In this document: one piece after another, positions 8,585 through 18,797 of the stretch
Position numbering within the stretch: the first letter of the stretch is position 1
Layout of the letters: every line of letters begins with the position of its first letter
The notes under the pieces: model-generated
Told to the model about the DNA's origin: nothing
Database searches by the model: none
Seen by the model: only the letters and a program-made list of their open reading frames with translations
Origin: Priapulus caudatus
Lineage: Eukaryota > Priapulida > Priapulimorpha > Priapulimorphida > Priapulidae
DNA length: 20,214 bases
Assembly: GCF_000485595.1 (NCBI RefSeq)
Contig: NW_014577077.1
Span: 308,740-328,953 of the forward strand
Direction: 5' to 3'
Translations under genes and position numbers: made by a program

Positions 8585-9157
8585 AACAAAAACAGAAAAG
8601 CTGTTGACGTGACTGGCTCAGTTATGACCACAGCACGTGTGAAGGGACTTTCACAGTGCCTTCGAATCATACAATGGAAAATGACTGGCGCAGCTGGCTT
8701 CTGCTGTTGTTGCTGCTGTTTCACAATGCTTCTACAAATCAAAACATTTTACTTTAATATACACACACGACAGCTGTATTTTACCATCTGCTTTTTTCCG
8801 TTTCCATGTTCTCTAGGAAGAAATGTTAGCATGACCCTAATTTAGACCGAGTTTAGCATCAACTTGAGAGATAGACCACACATAAATTGGTGCTACGGCA
8901 GCAGGGGAATTGATATAATATACGTGACAAGTGTGTGACAGTGGGAGCAAGACACTGTGTGTGAATGACAGTAATAGTGAAGGATATACAAAGAATAAAA
9001 TTAAGAGGGAGAGTGTAACTGTAAGTTCAAGGAAGGTGGACGTGGTAGGAAGAGGAGTAGGAGTGCACTAGCCAGTAGCTGCTGCAGTCAAGCTGATATG
9101 TACAGCAGATGAGATGATTAATACTGTGAGTGAATGAATGAGTATATATGTCTCTGT
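8585..9157. other. Upstream intron or flank, no supported exon
   Basis: Lies 5' of the large exon on the minus strand. I looked for short exons encoding a PH or PTB domain and found none I can support. One weak possibility is an acceptor TTTTGATTTGTAG near 8740 followed by a short open stretch, but it has no good donor. The rest is AT-rich with short GTGTGA and GAGTGAAT repeats. Confidence 0.4.
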
Positions 9158-9254
9158 GTGCGGGCGGCGAAATTTTTTTCCCCACTTGAGTTCCGGACCA
9201 CAGCCAATCAGCGCACTCCATTCCAAGCAACAATGTAAAATGAATACTCACTAT

Positions 9255-9345
9255 CCCTAACCCTAACCAAAGAGCTTATAATGATCATTATAAGCTCTTT
9301 GCCCTAACCCTAACCCTAACACGTATCCGAACCCTAACACTAACT
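9255..9345 (-). repeat. Interstitial telomeric repeats (CCCTAA), interrupted
   Basis: CCCTAACCCTAACC at 9255-9268, then the palindrome, then GCCCTAACCCTAACCCTAAC from 9301 and degenerate ACCCTAACACTAAC units to about 9345. The TTAGGG strand is the minus strand, opposite to the array at 2448-2507. Confidence 0.9.
9268..9301. repeat. Perfect 34-bp palindrome inside telomeric repeats
   Basis: The half-site CAAAGAGCTTATAATGA is followed directly by its exact reverse complement, centred at 9284/9285 with no loop. It interrupts the CCCTAA array. A perfect spacer-less palindrome this long is not expected by chance and suggests recent origin or selection. Confidence 0.97.
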
Positions 9346-9427
9346 ATAATCCAACCATATATATATGAACCATATATTACAAAACACTATCTATGGTGGG
9401 TCCGGAACTCAAGTGGGAAAAAAAATT

Positions 9428-9526
9428 CGCGTGCGGGCGTGTAAGAGTGCGTGCTTGCGTGCGTGCGTGCGTGCGTGCATGCGTACGTGCGTGCGTTCGT
9501 GTGTGCGTGCGTGCTTGCGTGTGTGG
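9428..9526. repeat. GTGC/GTGT microsatellite
   Basis: Interrupted GCGTGC and GTGT repeats that start at the right edge of the MITE at 9167-9430. The His/Ala/Thr-rich minus-strand frame across it is a repeat translation. Confidence 0.9.
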
Positions 9527-11524
9527 CTATTGTGAAAGACGCCTTAATTATCCTGACGTAAGATGCTGCTAACAAAACGATTTTTAGATAGCACGTCTAC
9601 GTAGACACGTCTACGTGCGTCGCTTGATTTAAATTCAGTTAAATCAATAGTACTAGCAGTGGGGTAAGTCAGTGAATTATTGGGTGCGTGAGTGTATGCG
9701 TGCGCCAGCGCGTGCATATACCTTTGTTACAATGCTATGTGCCACAATGTATTTCACTATTTAGCAATAACGATGCAGGAATATTACTAGACGACAGGTG
9801 CCCGATGTCCTATTTGATGAATACGAATCACGAATGTCCTTTAATTGGCTCGTGATATTTTGCGACACAGTTATTGAGATACGAATGCTATAAAAATGTA
9901 GACCATCCATTCCATAATTTAATAACCACGTCGTGACTAAAGACTCAGGACCAAGCTTTCGCATATGGTTTACCAGTGACCATCCAAAACTGTGTATGAT
10001 ACTCAAACGGTGGTTTCTCCAATATGGCGCCGACTCCGAGCAAACACGATGACCTGAATGGGGGTCGCAGCTAAAAACGACGAGATCGACCATGGATCGA
10101 AATGATGTACTGCAGTGCTTTAGACAAACACGAGAAAGCCACCTGTAGAGTACCTGCCTACATTATTGAAGCTAAGGCAGTAGATTCAAGGGGTAGCCCA
10201 CGCGACGCAGTCGGTTGTCAGCTAGGGTCATGCGGGAGCATGCCCACACTCATGCATTTTTAGCGCAAAATAGTACAATTATGACCACATAACATCCTCA
10301 GTGGAACTATGTAATTTATAAACAAAGTTCACGTGTACAGTGCGGCAGAAAAGCAATTAAAATCGATAGCTTTTGCAATCGGAACGACAAGCCGTACGAA
10401 ACGCTAAGGGTGGCAGCAAGGTACGCGGTACGAAAGTCTGTATAGATGTGTGGACGTGGTTATACTCAAATATATATGTAAAACCTTTAGTACATCAAAC
10501 GTTTGAAATTATTCCTGGATGAAACAATAACTGAAATAGAAAACCAATAATTGAACAATAGAACATTAACGACTTCCATAGAATACCGACGTACAAAGTA
10601 ATCAATTAATTGTTATGTCTGATATCTGTTTAGTAGGCCTACTTTATAAATACTCACATGCGTATACAGAGTAAATATTTGATATTGTAAATGGAAGCTG
10701 GATATAATTTTTGATTTCTACAAAAAAAAAAATCTTTTCTCAATGTAATACATACGCATAACTGCACGTTCGAAAATGACAGAAAACGTGAATTTATGGG
10801 CTGTCACTACTTTGCGATTAATGCTCATGATCACGTGATCAGATGACAGATCTGCGCGCAAAACGTATAAATAGTGCCTACATTGGAGATAAATCGTGTG
10901 AATTATCATCTCTAATGGAATGAGCTCCCTCAGAGGACATTCCCAAGCGGATGACACTATTCACACTGTTCACACCATTTTCGAGAAATGCGTCACTGTG
11001 TCACAAATATGCGCGCAGCTGATGCAACACAAGTAGGGTATCTGCAGTTTAAATATGAAATCTACGCCCCCCCCCCCAACTCTTAATATATACTGTACTG
11101 TAGCAATAGGTTTGACGGTACGCACAGACGTGAAGGCGAAGGATAAATATATTTCAATGGAATATAATTTAAGTATAATTTTGGTCGCTACAATACAGTG
11201 CTCTCTAATATTCTAATGACTAACAACCATTGTGTATGATCTTTACATGGATAAATCTACTATAATGCTTAGAACTGCGTACGAGATTCGGTTTTTTTGC
11301 TCGTCTGTCATGACAACGTATATGAGTTGCCTTGTTGATATATACATATTCATACATAGTAATATTCGACGTAATATTCGATAAAATTAATATTTATAAA
11401 TGTTGGTAATATATAGTAATTTGCTAAATCCCCGATGATTGAGATAACAGAGCAATCTACAGAGCGTGAAGTCTAACAAGCAAGCACTCTGTTTATCAAT
11501 CAGCTAGGACACAATTTTTTCCTC
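9431..11524. other. Non-coding stretch
   Basis: No supported gene. Small items are a repeated CACGTCTACGT (9592-9602 and 9606-9616), a TGATCACGTGATCA palindrome near 10828 and an 11-C run at 11067-11077. The minus-strand frame at 9761-10093 (110 codons) has no domain I recognise and lacks good splice sites. Confidence 0.5.
9592..9616. repeat. Direct repeat of CACGTCTACGT
   Basis: Two exact 11-bp copies 14 bases apart, each partly self-complementary (ACGTCTACGT, CTACGTAG). No function assigned. Confidence 0.75.
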
Positions 11525-11603
11525 CGTGCGTTCGTGCGCGCGTGCGTGTGTGCACCCGCGTTCGTGCGTACGTTCGTGCGTGTGTACGCGCGTGCATATC
11601 CAC

Positions 11604-11640
<37 letters not shown>
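11525..11640. repeat. GTGC/GCGT microsatellite followed by (AT)n
   Basis: Degenerate CGTGCG/GTGT repeats to about 11596, then an uninterrupted AT dinucleotide run at about 11607-11639. Confidence 0.92.
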
Positions 11641-11643
<3 letters not shown>

Positions 11644-12919
11644 CATATTCATGGACTAATAATATTATAAATTTGTTTATTATGTAGGAACAAGATAAGC
11701 AGCTTTCTCTTGTCAGGTTTGGGATACCACACCATTTTCTAACAACAGTCCCGACACGCATGGCTTTCTATCACTAGTCTTCTATTACTAGTTCACTAGT
11801 ACTATCATTAGTAGTTCTATTAAAGTCCATAAGACATGTGAGACTACCCAATGTACAGTCACGTGTGACAGAAGGATAATGAGAAGGGGTTGGCTTGCGA
11901 GATGGCGCAGGATGCAGTAAGATATATAACGAGAGGAATGATGAGTAGGGGCATATAAAGAAAATGGTGGAAGTTGTGTTTAAGTGGGGGGGGGGCACTG
12001 TGGGGTGAGTGTGAACAGAAAGATTGCAAATAGGGTGCATCACTAGGCGAATTTACAGATATGCATGATACAGTCCTCTTCCATGCATGCAGATGGTGAC
12101 TCCCCCGATGCGTTCTTTCAACCCATTCCTTCTTGCTATACCTCACCCCTCCTACCCATGCCCGCATCTACTTCTGCCCCACTTATTGCGTGTGGGCGCT
12201 GCACACGACCAAGCGCATGATTGTGCAGCACATGCTTATTGGTCAATGACCAGAAAATCTTTCATGATTCACTTGGTCCAATGGACAAGGGGTGATTTCA
12301 GTCATTCGCAGCCGATCAAGACTTTTGACCATCTAGTTGGTTGTTTCTGAGTTTATGTTTCTATGGTAATATTGCACACGTGGAATTTTTTAATCAAAGA
12401 AATGAGCTATAGTGTGTACACCACCTACACCTCATACCAAGGAAGACTATAATTAACTATTCGGTGAAAATATTTTGCCACCTGCGAAATTCATGCAAAT
12501 TGAGAAAATAAGAAAAACCATATGATGCCCTGCGATTTGCAAAAAAACATATAGTTACATTCCTTACTGTCTACACGTTTTACTATTGTTCTATAATCAT
12601 TTCCAATACAACTATACAGTATCAATAGGTGTCACATATGATAATGATTTGTTTATTTTACGCTGTCCACCTGGGTTCACTTTTAAAATTAATTAATGTA
12701 ATTAAATTGCTTTCACTGGTATTTTAATTACACTAACAACAGCTTTATAGGTGTTATGTTAATAGAGCTCCTAAGTAGTATATGGCCATGTATGTACATG
12801 TTCTATTTCATTTTCCCAAACCTATTGAACTTTGTAAAAAGTGGACAAATAATATATTGCTGCACATTCATATTTATTGTAAGTTAACGATAAATATTAA
12901 ATATATAACGGACACGTCA
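11641..12919. other. Non-coding stretch
   Basis: No supported gene. It has a 10-G run at 11986-11995, a short stem GCTGCACA/TGTGCAGC near 12200-12230 and an ATTGGTCAATGACCA near-palindrome near 12238. The overlapping minus-strand frames at 11774-12043 and 11859-12167 are Pro/Ser/His-rich and look like chance. Confidence 0.5.
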
Positions 12920-12926
12920 ATTTTGT

Positions 12927-13655
12927 CAAGAGCATATAAAGAAGGAGAGCGTACAACGGTAAAATGATGAAACCATGTTGCAGTATTAGTCGAATTAATA
13001 AACTTTCCCCGTGCTATTTTGACGATTCTTTGCAGTATTATTGATCAGCTGTCCTACCTTGTTCATATAAAACAAACCGCATGTCCCTACGATGCACATA
13101 CGCTGAGATAATGAGCGGTGAAAATCTGGTATTTTCGCCGAACACCGACTAGACATTAGTCAATACTGCGACCCTCTCTCGAAGTGTGGCCAGTGTGTTG
13201 CTTCCGGTCGCCGCTGTGTAGCGCCATAGTGGCGCTGACTCACGTCATACTACCAGAGTTTACTATACATCCAGCGTGAGGTGGGCGTGAGGTGGGCACA
13301 GATGGGGGTCATCACTATGGTAATCAATAACAGACGTCATTCATTCCATTTGTCAATCATTGACGGAAACACGCGAGGTTTACCGAAGTTATAACACTTC
13401 GAGAGACAGTCACAGTAACTGACTGATCTCGAGACAGTTTTCGGCGAAAATGCCAGATTTTCACCGCTCATTATCACAGCGTATGGGCATCGTAGGGACA
13501 CGCGGTTTGTTTTATATGAACAAGGTAGGACAGCTGATCAATAATACTGCAAAGAATCGTCAAAATAACACGGGGAAAGTTTATTAATTCGACTAATACT
13601 ACAACATGGTTTCAGCATTTTACCGTTGTAGGCTCTCCTTCTTTATATGCTCTTG
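12927..13655. mobile_element. Large fold-back element (729 bp), 7-bp TSD
   Basis: Inverted arms of about 220 bp (12927-13143 and 13438-13655) start CAAGAGCATATAAAGAAGGA and match nearly throughout, including GATCAGCTGTCCTACCTTG and the GCGGTGAAAATCTGG segment. A more diverged pairing continues inward to CTCTCTCGAAGTGT (13174-13187) against its complement ending at 13394. An exact 7-bp duplication, ATTTTGT, flanks it at 12920-12926 and 13656-13662. The unpaired centre of about 200 bp has no transposase frame. The superfamily is uncertain, because 7 bp is not the standard length for the common families. Confidence 0.88.
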
Positions 13656-13662
13656 ATTTTGT

Positions 13663-14832
13663 GTATCTGTTCATATTGCGAATCAATTTTCATACATAGT
13701 AATAGTATACCTGCTACATACGCATTTACCAACTGACACGAAAATTAAAAATGACATGGCAAAGCAAGATAGCCACCGGCGGTGGTTTTTCTCAAATGCT
13801 TATCATCTAATAGTAATGTACTGAAAGCGTTAATATTAATCGATGAGCGTAAGCTCAGGCTAGTCACATTCGATGCAGACATAAAATTATGTGTGTTCTG
13901 TGTCACACGTGTACAGTAGAACAATAACGAGAGATTATAGTTACGCCCGACTTACAACCAGACATAGACATGGAAGCAGAACAGGATCACGACGAAGACA
14001 CCTAAAAGGTCTTCAATTGTCTGCAACAAGACTCAATTGAAACGGCGCAAAGAAACTAAGTGCAATGCGTATCTGCGACATGTACCGTCAAGTTCACGGT
14101 GTATAGATAATTTCCTATAGAAATGTATCCACGACGTGCCAACTTACAGTTCAACAACATGGTTAGCAGACCTCGTTAGTGCAGAATCTAGAAATGCTTA
14201 TCACCGACAGCCAGTTTCACGCGATGGCGATTGCAATCCCAGGTCAAAGAGCTGGAGAGTTTTTGACAGGAAATATGATGCAATGGAACTTTATTGATTA
14301 GTTCTACCACCTGCATTATTACAAGCGTACTTATATTTACCATAATACATAAATTACTTATTCCAGTATAGTATAATAAACAGAAGAGCAGTCCAGCTTA
14401 CCAGTACACATGGGACTACAGTTAATTTACTTCAAGTGTATAGTTTGTCCAAGATTTAGACAAAAAGCTGCCAGTGAAGTTGTCAACATTCAATGCAGCA
14501 ATCAAATCATATGGAAGCTTAGACTGCAAAAACTAAAAGTGAAAATGAAGTAATAGTCAATAGGGGATCTCATGTTTACTTAACATTAGATATTCAAACA
14601 AAAACCGAAACAATTCCCAAAACTGGGTACCTGTGAACCTGGGCACCTGGGTAGCTGTTCTACAATAGTGCCTTTATCTGGTGGCAAATAGGTGTCAAGA
14701 AAGTGACCGTTTTCAGTTAAATATCTTCAAGGTAAATATCTACGATTCTGGAACTGCTAATATTACTATTAGCTATAAAACAGACTTAAAGTTATTCTAT
14801 TTCAACATAAATGACCAGAGGGAAGTAAATTG
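13663..14832. other. Non-coding stretch
   Basis: No supported gene. It is AT-rich with scattered short open frames only. GGGTACCTG-type motifs recur near 14625-14655. The plus-strand frame starting at 14681 runs into the next transposon and is not a gene. Confidence 0.5.
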
Positions 14833-14834
14833 TA

Positions 14835-15270
14835 AAGGCCGGCGCACACCTAAAAAGATTTTCCCAGAAATCGGTCCGATTAAAAACCTCTTCATCGTTT
14901 GTAAAATCGGCTCAGCGCGCCGCCGTCCGATAAACACCCGCACACCTACGATAAAATTGATTATTTTGTTCTGCAAGAATGCATTTTGAATGTCACGTGA
15001 CACGGGCACGTTCAGCTATTGGCTGTTCAATATTTATCGTAGAGGATTTTTCTGGGTTCACACGCACACTACAAAATCTTGTCGGATTACAAAAAATCGC
15101 TTCAAAATAATCCGTTCAAAATCAAACATGTTTGATTTGGAACGATCACCCGATAAAAATAATCGTAAGTAAAATCGTCTACAAATGAACGCGCACACCT
15201 ACCCGATATCGGCTGATTTTTATCGGGCCTATCAAATCGCGTAATAAATCGGCTGGTGTGCGCCGGCCTT
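14835..15270. mobile_element. TA-flanked MITE (436 bp)
   Basis: The ends AAGGCCGGCGCACACC (14835-14850) and GGTGTGCGCCGGCCTT (15255-15270) are perfect 16-bp inverted repeats, flanked by TA on both sides (14833-14834 and 15271-15272). The subterminal motif GCACACCTA followed by an A/T-rich ATCGG or CGATAAAA-type word recurs inside near 14844, 14940, 15060 and 15190, so the end sequence is repeated through the element. There is no transposase. A TA duplication is typical of Tc1/mariner and some other superfamilies; which one is undecided. Confidence 0.82.
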
Positions 15271-15544
15271 TAGGGGGTTTCATCTTCTGCGACACATTGT
15301 AAAACCTAAAAACAATGTATAAACATGAAGCTCAAAATGGACATATGGAAAGTACAGTATTTTAAACCCGTTAGTAATTGGACGTAATATGTTTGCGTGG
15401 ATATAACTATGATTGCCAGGTCACAGTTGCGTGGCAGCAGTGTAGGTACATATATCGATAATACTTGGTGCTATGACACTCTACTGTGACTATATAGGCG
15501 GTTTGTCAGTAAACTACGTATCATGGTTGTGTCTATTGCATATA

Positions 15545-15552
<8 letters not shown>

Positions 15553-15587
<35 letters not shown>
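15553..15587. repeat. (AT)n microsatellite
   Basis: Uninterrupted AT dinucleotide run of about 17 units. Confidence 0.95.
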
Positions 15588-15588
<1 letters not shown>

Positions 15589-16560
15589 CCTATAAGTATA
15601 GTAACAGTGTACATTTTTATTTCTCACTACAATCTATAGAAATTGATGGGAAATTACGCATCGATAGTGACAACAGTGGCGCAATGACAGTGAATTATAT
15701 TATTACCACAAATTGTACTTGTTTCAAGTAACTACACTCTAGACCCAGGTTTTCATGGATGATTTAGGTATATACATAAATATTTCATATAGCTATTCAA
15801 TCTAACCACTGTCACGTAATGTGCATTCTTAATTTTGACATTCACGATGCACTCTGCCTACTCGCTTAAAACATAGATATTACCCCATCCTTCATTTTTT
15901 TTTAACTACGCAAAGTTGCATGACAAAAAGAATCTCAGTTCATTTGGCCCTAATAGTGCCTACCATTGAATGACCTGCGGCCAGATACCATGACAAAATA
16001 GCTACTGAAACTAAATTAACCATGTAGCTATGAAATTCGTGTGAAGTAGGAGACAGCTATAGGACTGCAGTAGGTACACAGCTTATTTGCGCTTGACTAA
16101 ACTGCTACGAATATAGGCAAAATCATCTGCCCCTCCTGATATCTCCACCCCCAGGTCGAGTTCAATAAGATGGAATATACTGAGATAACGAAGCTAAAAA
16201 AAACAATGGTAACTCTTCTCATTATAGGTATTCGTTAGACGGTTCCATACCATATACTTATCGCGAAAAAAGACGAGGTCCAGTTCTAACAATAGGAGGG
16301 TGAACACTGATTGGTGGAAATTGGACAGAATTATTTCAAGGGTTGATGAGCCCCGAATATTAATTTGGGAGTTACGTGATCAGGTAAACAACTCTGGGAA
16401 TCACAATGTTGGCCTCCTACTAGTACTGCCGAACTGCCAAGTGGCGCCCACATGAGCCTATTCGGTATTTCATGCAACTTCTTCAGTACCAACCATGTAC
16501 CCAACATGGACATTCCATAAGCATAATGACTCTAAATTTGTAAAGAGAGTGGAACTTTGG

Positions 16561-16588
16561 CTCGCCGTTTTAAGCGTAAAATAGCGAG
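16561..16588. repeat. Short hairpin, two 5-bp stems
   Basis: CTCGC and TTTTA pair with TAAAA and GCGAG across symmetric 2-nt internal loops (CG, TA) and a 4-nt loop AGCG. It stands alone in AT-rich DNA; no function is assigned. Confidence 0.6.
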
Positions 16589-16835
16589 ACGAACTGTAGA
16601 TATTAGAGGTTTGTTTTATTCACAAGTGCCGTAAGCGAATATTGGCCCAGCTTTCGCGATTATGTAGTTGTATATTTCTATAATTTATATATTTCTTATT
16701 ATATTTCAACTTATCATATATGACACTTTCATGAAATAATTGTCTCTATATCCGAAACCACATAAATTATAGAGGTATTCTGAATCGAATCATTGATACT
16801 TAAAAACATCAGATGAATGTGTGTTTTGATTAAAC

Positions 16836-16845
16836 AATAATAATA

Positions 16846-16899
<54 letters not shown>

Positions 16900-16936
16900 G
16901 TGATGATGATAATAATAATTACAACAACAATAATAA
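16836..16936. repeat. TGA/ATG trinucleotide microsatellite
   Basis: AATAATAAT, then about 20 ATG/TGA units with one GGT interruption, then AAT and ACA units. It ends about 75 bp before the Helitron 5' end. Confidence 0.95.
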
Positions 16937-17342
16937 GTTGCTTGTCGTCAACGCGTCAAATTCTACACTCATCATTTACTGGTGATTAGCAGAAGCTATT
17001 CCGCAAAGCCATCTAATATATATTTGAGTTCGTATGTATGTATGTATCTTTCCTATAGGCGGCCAAACCGCCCAAGCGATCTGGATGCAATTTTCACAGG
17101 GCCATCTCTTATACCCGGGGAGTGTTCGTAGCTGAAAAAAACCTGCCAAACCGTCAAACTCACCGAAAAATCCGTGAAAAACCCCTCAATTCGTCAATCT
17201 TCACACATTGTCTGCACTGACTGTACAGTGCTGCCACACACAGAAAAAATCGATCACTCATTCCATCAGCTGCTGGTATTGTGAAACCGAAACCGGTACT
17301 AAAACAGAGCACAACCAGGAACCTGTTCAGAGGTTACGACTG

Positions 17343-17535
17343 CATTGTTTATCAAGAGGCTTTGAAATGAGAAGTGCAACCCATTCGTACATGCTGTTAG
17401 AATAACTTTTTCTTATTTACACCATATTACTATTATGTTCCAGGGGTTCTACGTTGGGTTGTGCTGTCATATAAATGTCATACGTAACCGTTTTTTACCA
17501 TGCTTATTATCTGATTAGACTGATTTCTAAATATT
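17343..17535 (+). repeat. Helitron internal direct repeat, copy 1
   Basis: A 193-bp unit beginning CATTGTTTATCAAGAGG, matching 17982-18174 with scattered substitutions and no net indel. Confidence 0.92.
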
Positions 17536-17651
17536 TATAGAGATTCACTATAGTTTAGTATGAGTATCATATAGTTTGAGAGGTTACGATTGCTCAAAAC
17601 ATCAACGCATAAAGACGCGTACCGTAAACATTCTTTTATAATTACAAATTT

Positions 17652-17720
17652 CCCCACTCGCTGGCCTGTCTGTATACATAATATCGACTTTTTTTATTCA
17701 TGCTACGATTTCAGAATCCA
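17652..17720 (+). repeat. Helitron internal short repeat, two copies
   Basis: CCCCACTCGCTGGCCTGTCT at 17652 recurs at 17831, followed in both by a related stretch ending TTTATTCAT-CTACGAT. The second copy is 179 bp downstream, between the two long direct repeats. Confidence 0.85.
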
Positions 17721-17981
17721 TTGTACCATTCGAAAGCTATGCCTTTTCTGATTCAGTAGAAAAATTCCTTTATTTCAATGTGCATGGTCGCGCGCCAAGC
17801 ATTCACTAGACAATATCCAATGGACACAGACCCCACTCGCTGGCCTGTCTCTATCTATACTATATACCCAATTTCGTTTATTCATCCTACGATCTGACAA
17901 TGGATAGCTGTACGTGGTGAGCTCAATAGTTCGAGACGCCAGCAATCTCTACATATTTCCACCAGACAATAACACGCAAAC

Positions 17982-18174
17982 CATTGTTTATCAAGAGGTT
18001 TTCAAATGAAAACTGCAACCCATTCGTACATGCTGTTATAATAACTTTTTCTCATTTGCACCATATTACTATCATGTTCCAGGGGTTCTAAGTTGGGTTC
18101 TGCTGTCATATAAATGTCATACGTAACAGTTTTTTCCCATGCTTATTATCTTATTAGACTGATTTGTAAATATT
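17982..18174 (+). repeat. Helitron internal direct repeat, copy 2
   Basis: Second copy of the unit at 17343-17535, offset by 639 bp. This copy lies just before the 3' terminal region, so the first may have been captured from a related Helitron end. Confidence 0.92.
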
Positions 18175-18273
18175 GATATTGTGTGCAATGTTATATTGTC
18201 GATTTTTACCCAATGTTCCTATTGTGTCCAATTATTAGTAGTATGAATTAGTAGCACGATTTTACCCAGCGCA

Positions 18274-18291
18274 GCGGGTACCCGCAGCTAG
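18274..18291 (+). other. Helitron 3' hairpin and CTAG terminus
   Basis: The 12-bp palindrome GCGGGTACCCGC, two bases, then CTAG; the host base after it is T. Confidence 0.85.
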
Positions 18292-18332
18292 TGCTATATA
18301 TATCGACGTAAAAATATTGTAAAGATAATGAC

Positions 18333-18797
18333 CAGTGGCGTAGTTAGGGGGGGGGGGGGCAAAGGAGACCACGGCCCCCCCTGTTGACCCGAAAGTTTAA
18401 AAAAGAAAGAAAGAAGAATTGATCTACTAAAAAGAGAATTGTCGTAGTCAGAATGAAGGCTGTACATGTACTCAAAAGTGCCTCAAATACCATCTTCTGC
18501 GATCTACATTTTCAAAATTTTCTGGGGGAGGACCCCATACCCCCCGCTTGTCTTCCACCCCTCCACGTAAACCTGGATCCGCCACTGAACAGTTACATAT
18601 CTAGGGAGCAGAGAACCAGGAACACAAATGTCCCCTGTTTACATGGCGTCCAAAACAAAGATTGCAGTGGTGAGAGGCGCGGGAGCATTGGGCGTGGAGA
18701 GGGAAGCAGAGGAACCATTCAAATAATAAGTCCTCCACTATTTTGCGCAGTTTGCTGTTTTTGGCCCCCCTGTTAATAAATCCTGGCTACGCCACTG
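18333..18797. mobile_element. hAT-type MITE (465 bp), 8-bp TSD
   Basis: The ends are CAGTGGCGTAGTTAGG (18333) and the complement CAGTGGCGTAGCCAGGA (ending 18797). An exact 8-bp duplication, ATAATGAC, lies at 18325-18332 and 18798-18805. An 8-bp duplication with CAGTGGCG ends is characteristic of hAT elements. A G12 run follows the left end. There is no transposase. The 107-codon plus-strand frame at 18453-18776 is a translation of element ends. Confidence 0.93.
18572..18587 (-). mobile_element. Right end of another hAT family, nested
   Basis: Read on the minus strand, CAGTGGCGGATCCAGG is a hAT-like terminal motif distinct from the outer GGCGTAG ends. With the GGGGGAGGACCCC stretch upstream of it (about 18520-18570) it looks like the terminus of a second family inside the first. 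I could not find its other end, so it is a fragment. Confidence 0.6.

Larger units (their letters stand above)
9167..9430. mobile_element. Second MITE with telomeric core, 9-bp TSD
   Basis: Terminal inverted repeats of 32-33 bp, 9167-9199 and 9399-9430, starting GCGAAATTTTTTTCCCC and ending CTTGAGTTCCGGACC, with one or two differences in the T and C runs. An exact 9-bp duplication, GTGCGGGCG, lies at 9158-9166 and 9431-9439. Inside are CCCTAA telomeric units on both sides of a perfect 34-bp palindrome. Its ends are unrelated to those of the element at 2385-2655, yet size (264 against 271 bp), duplication length and telomeric core agree. Part of the duplication lies in a GTGCG microsatellite, which slightly weakens the TSD call. 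The Mutator-like assignment is inference. Confidence 0.82.
15273..17010. other. Non-coding stretch
   Basis: No supported gene. Contents are the (AT)n run at 15553-15587, a hairpin at 16561-16588 and a TGA trinucleotide repeat at 16836-16936. The 60-codon minus-strand frame at 16331-16513 has no recognisable domain. Confidence 0.5.
17012..18291 (+). mobile_element. Non-autonomous Helitron (1280 bp)
   Basis: The 5' end is TCTAATATATATTTGAG preceded by A. The 3' end is a GC-rich palindrome GCGGGTACCCGC (18274-18285), then AG and CTAG, followed by T. This is the Helitron signature: TC at the 5' end, a short hairpin before CTRR at the 3' end, insertion between A and T, and no target duplication. 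A GGCGGCCAAACCGCC hairpin near 17060 sits inside the 5' end. There is no Rep or helicase domain, so it is non-autonomous. It contains a 193-bp internal direct duplication. Confidence 0.82.

Noticed and set aside
10021-10074. Short plus-strand frame ATGGCGCCGACT with a YY1-like start context
   Set aside because: Only 16 codons, with no promoter, exon continuation or poly(A) signal; likely chance.
9761-10093. 110-codon minus-strand frame upstream of the docking gene
   Set aside because: I tested it as a possible N-terminal exon (PH or PTB domain) but saw no domain pattern and no good splice pair in frame.
11774-12167. Two overlapping minus-strand frames rich in Pro, Ser and His
   Set aside because: Overlapping each other, low complexity, no recognised domain.
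14681-14989. 102-codon plus-strand frame
   Set aside because: Crosses the left boundary of the TA-flanked MITE, so it is not a single conserved gene.
18453-18776. 107-codon plus-strand frame with a FQNFLGEDP-like stretch
   Set aside because: This peptide arises from translating hAT terminal sequence and lies wholly inside the MITE.
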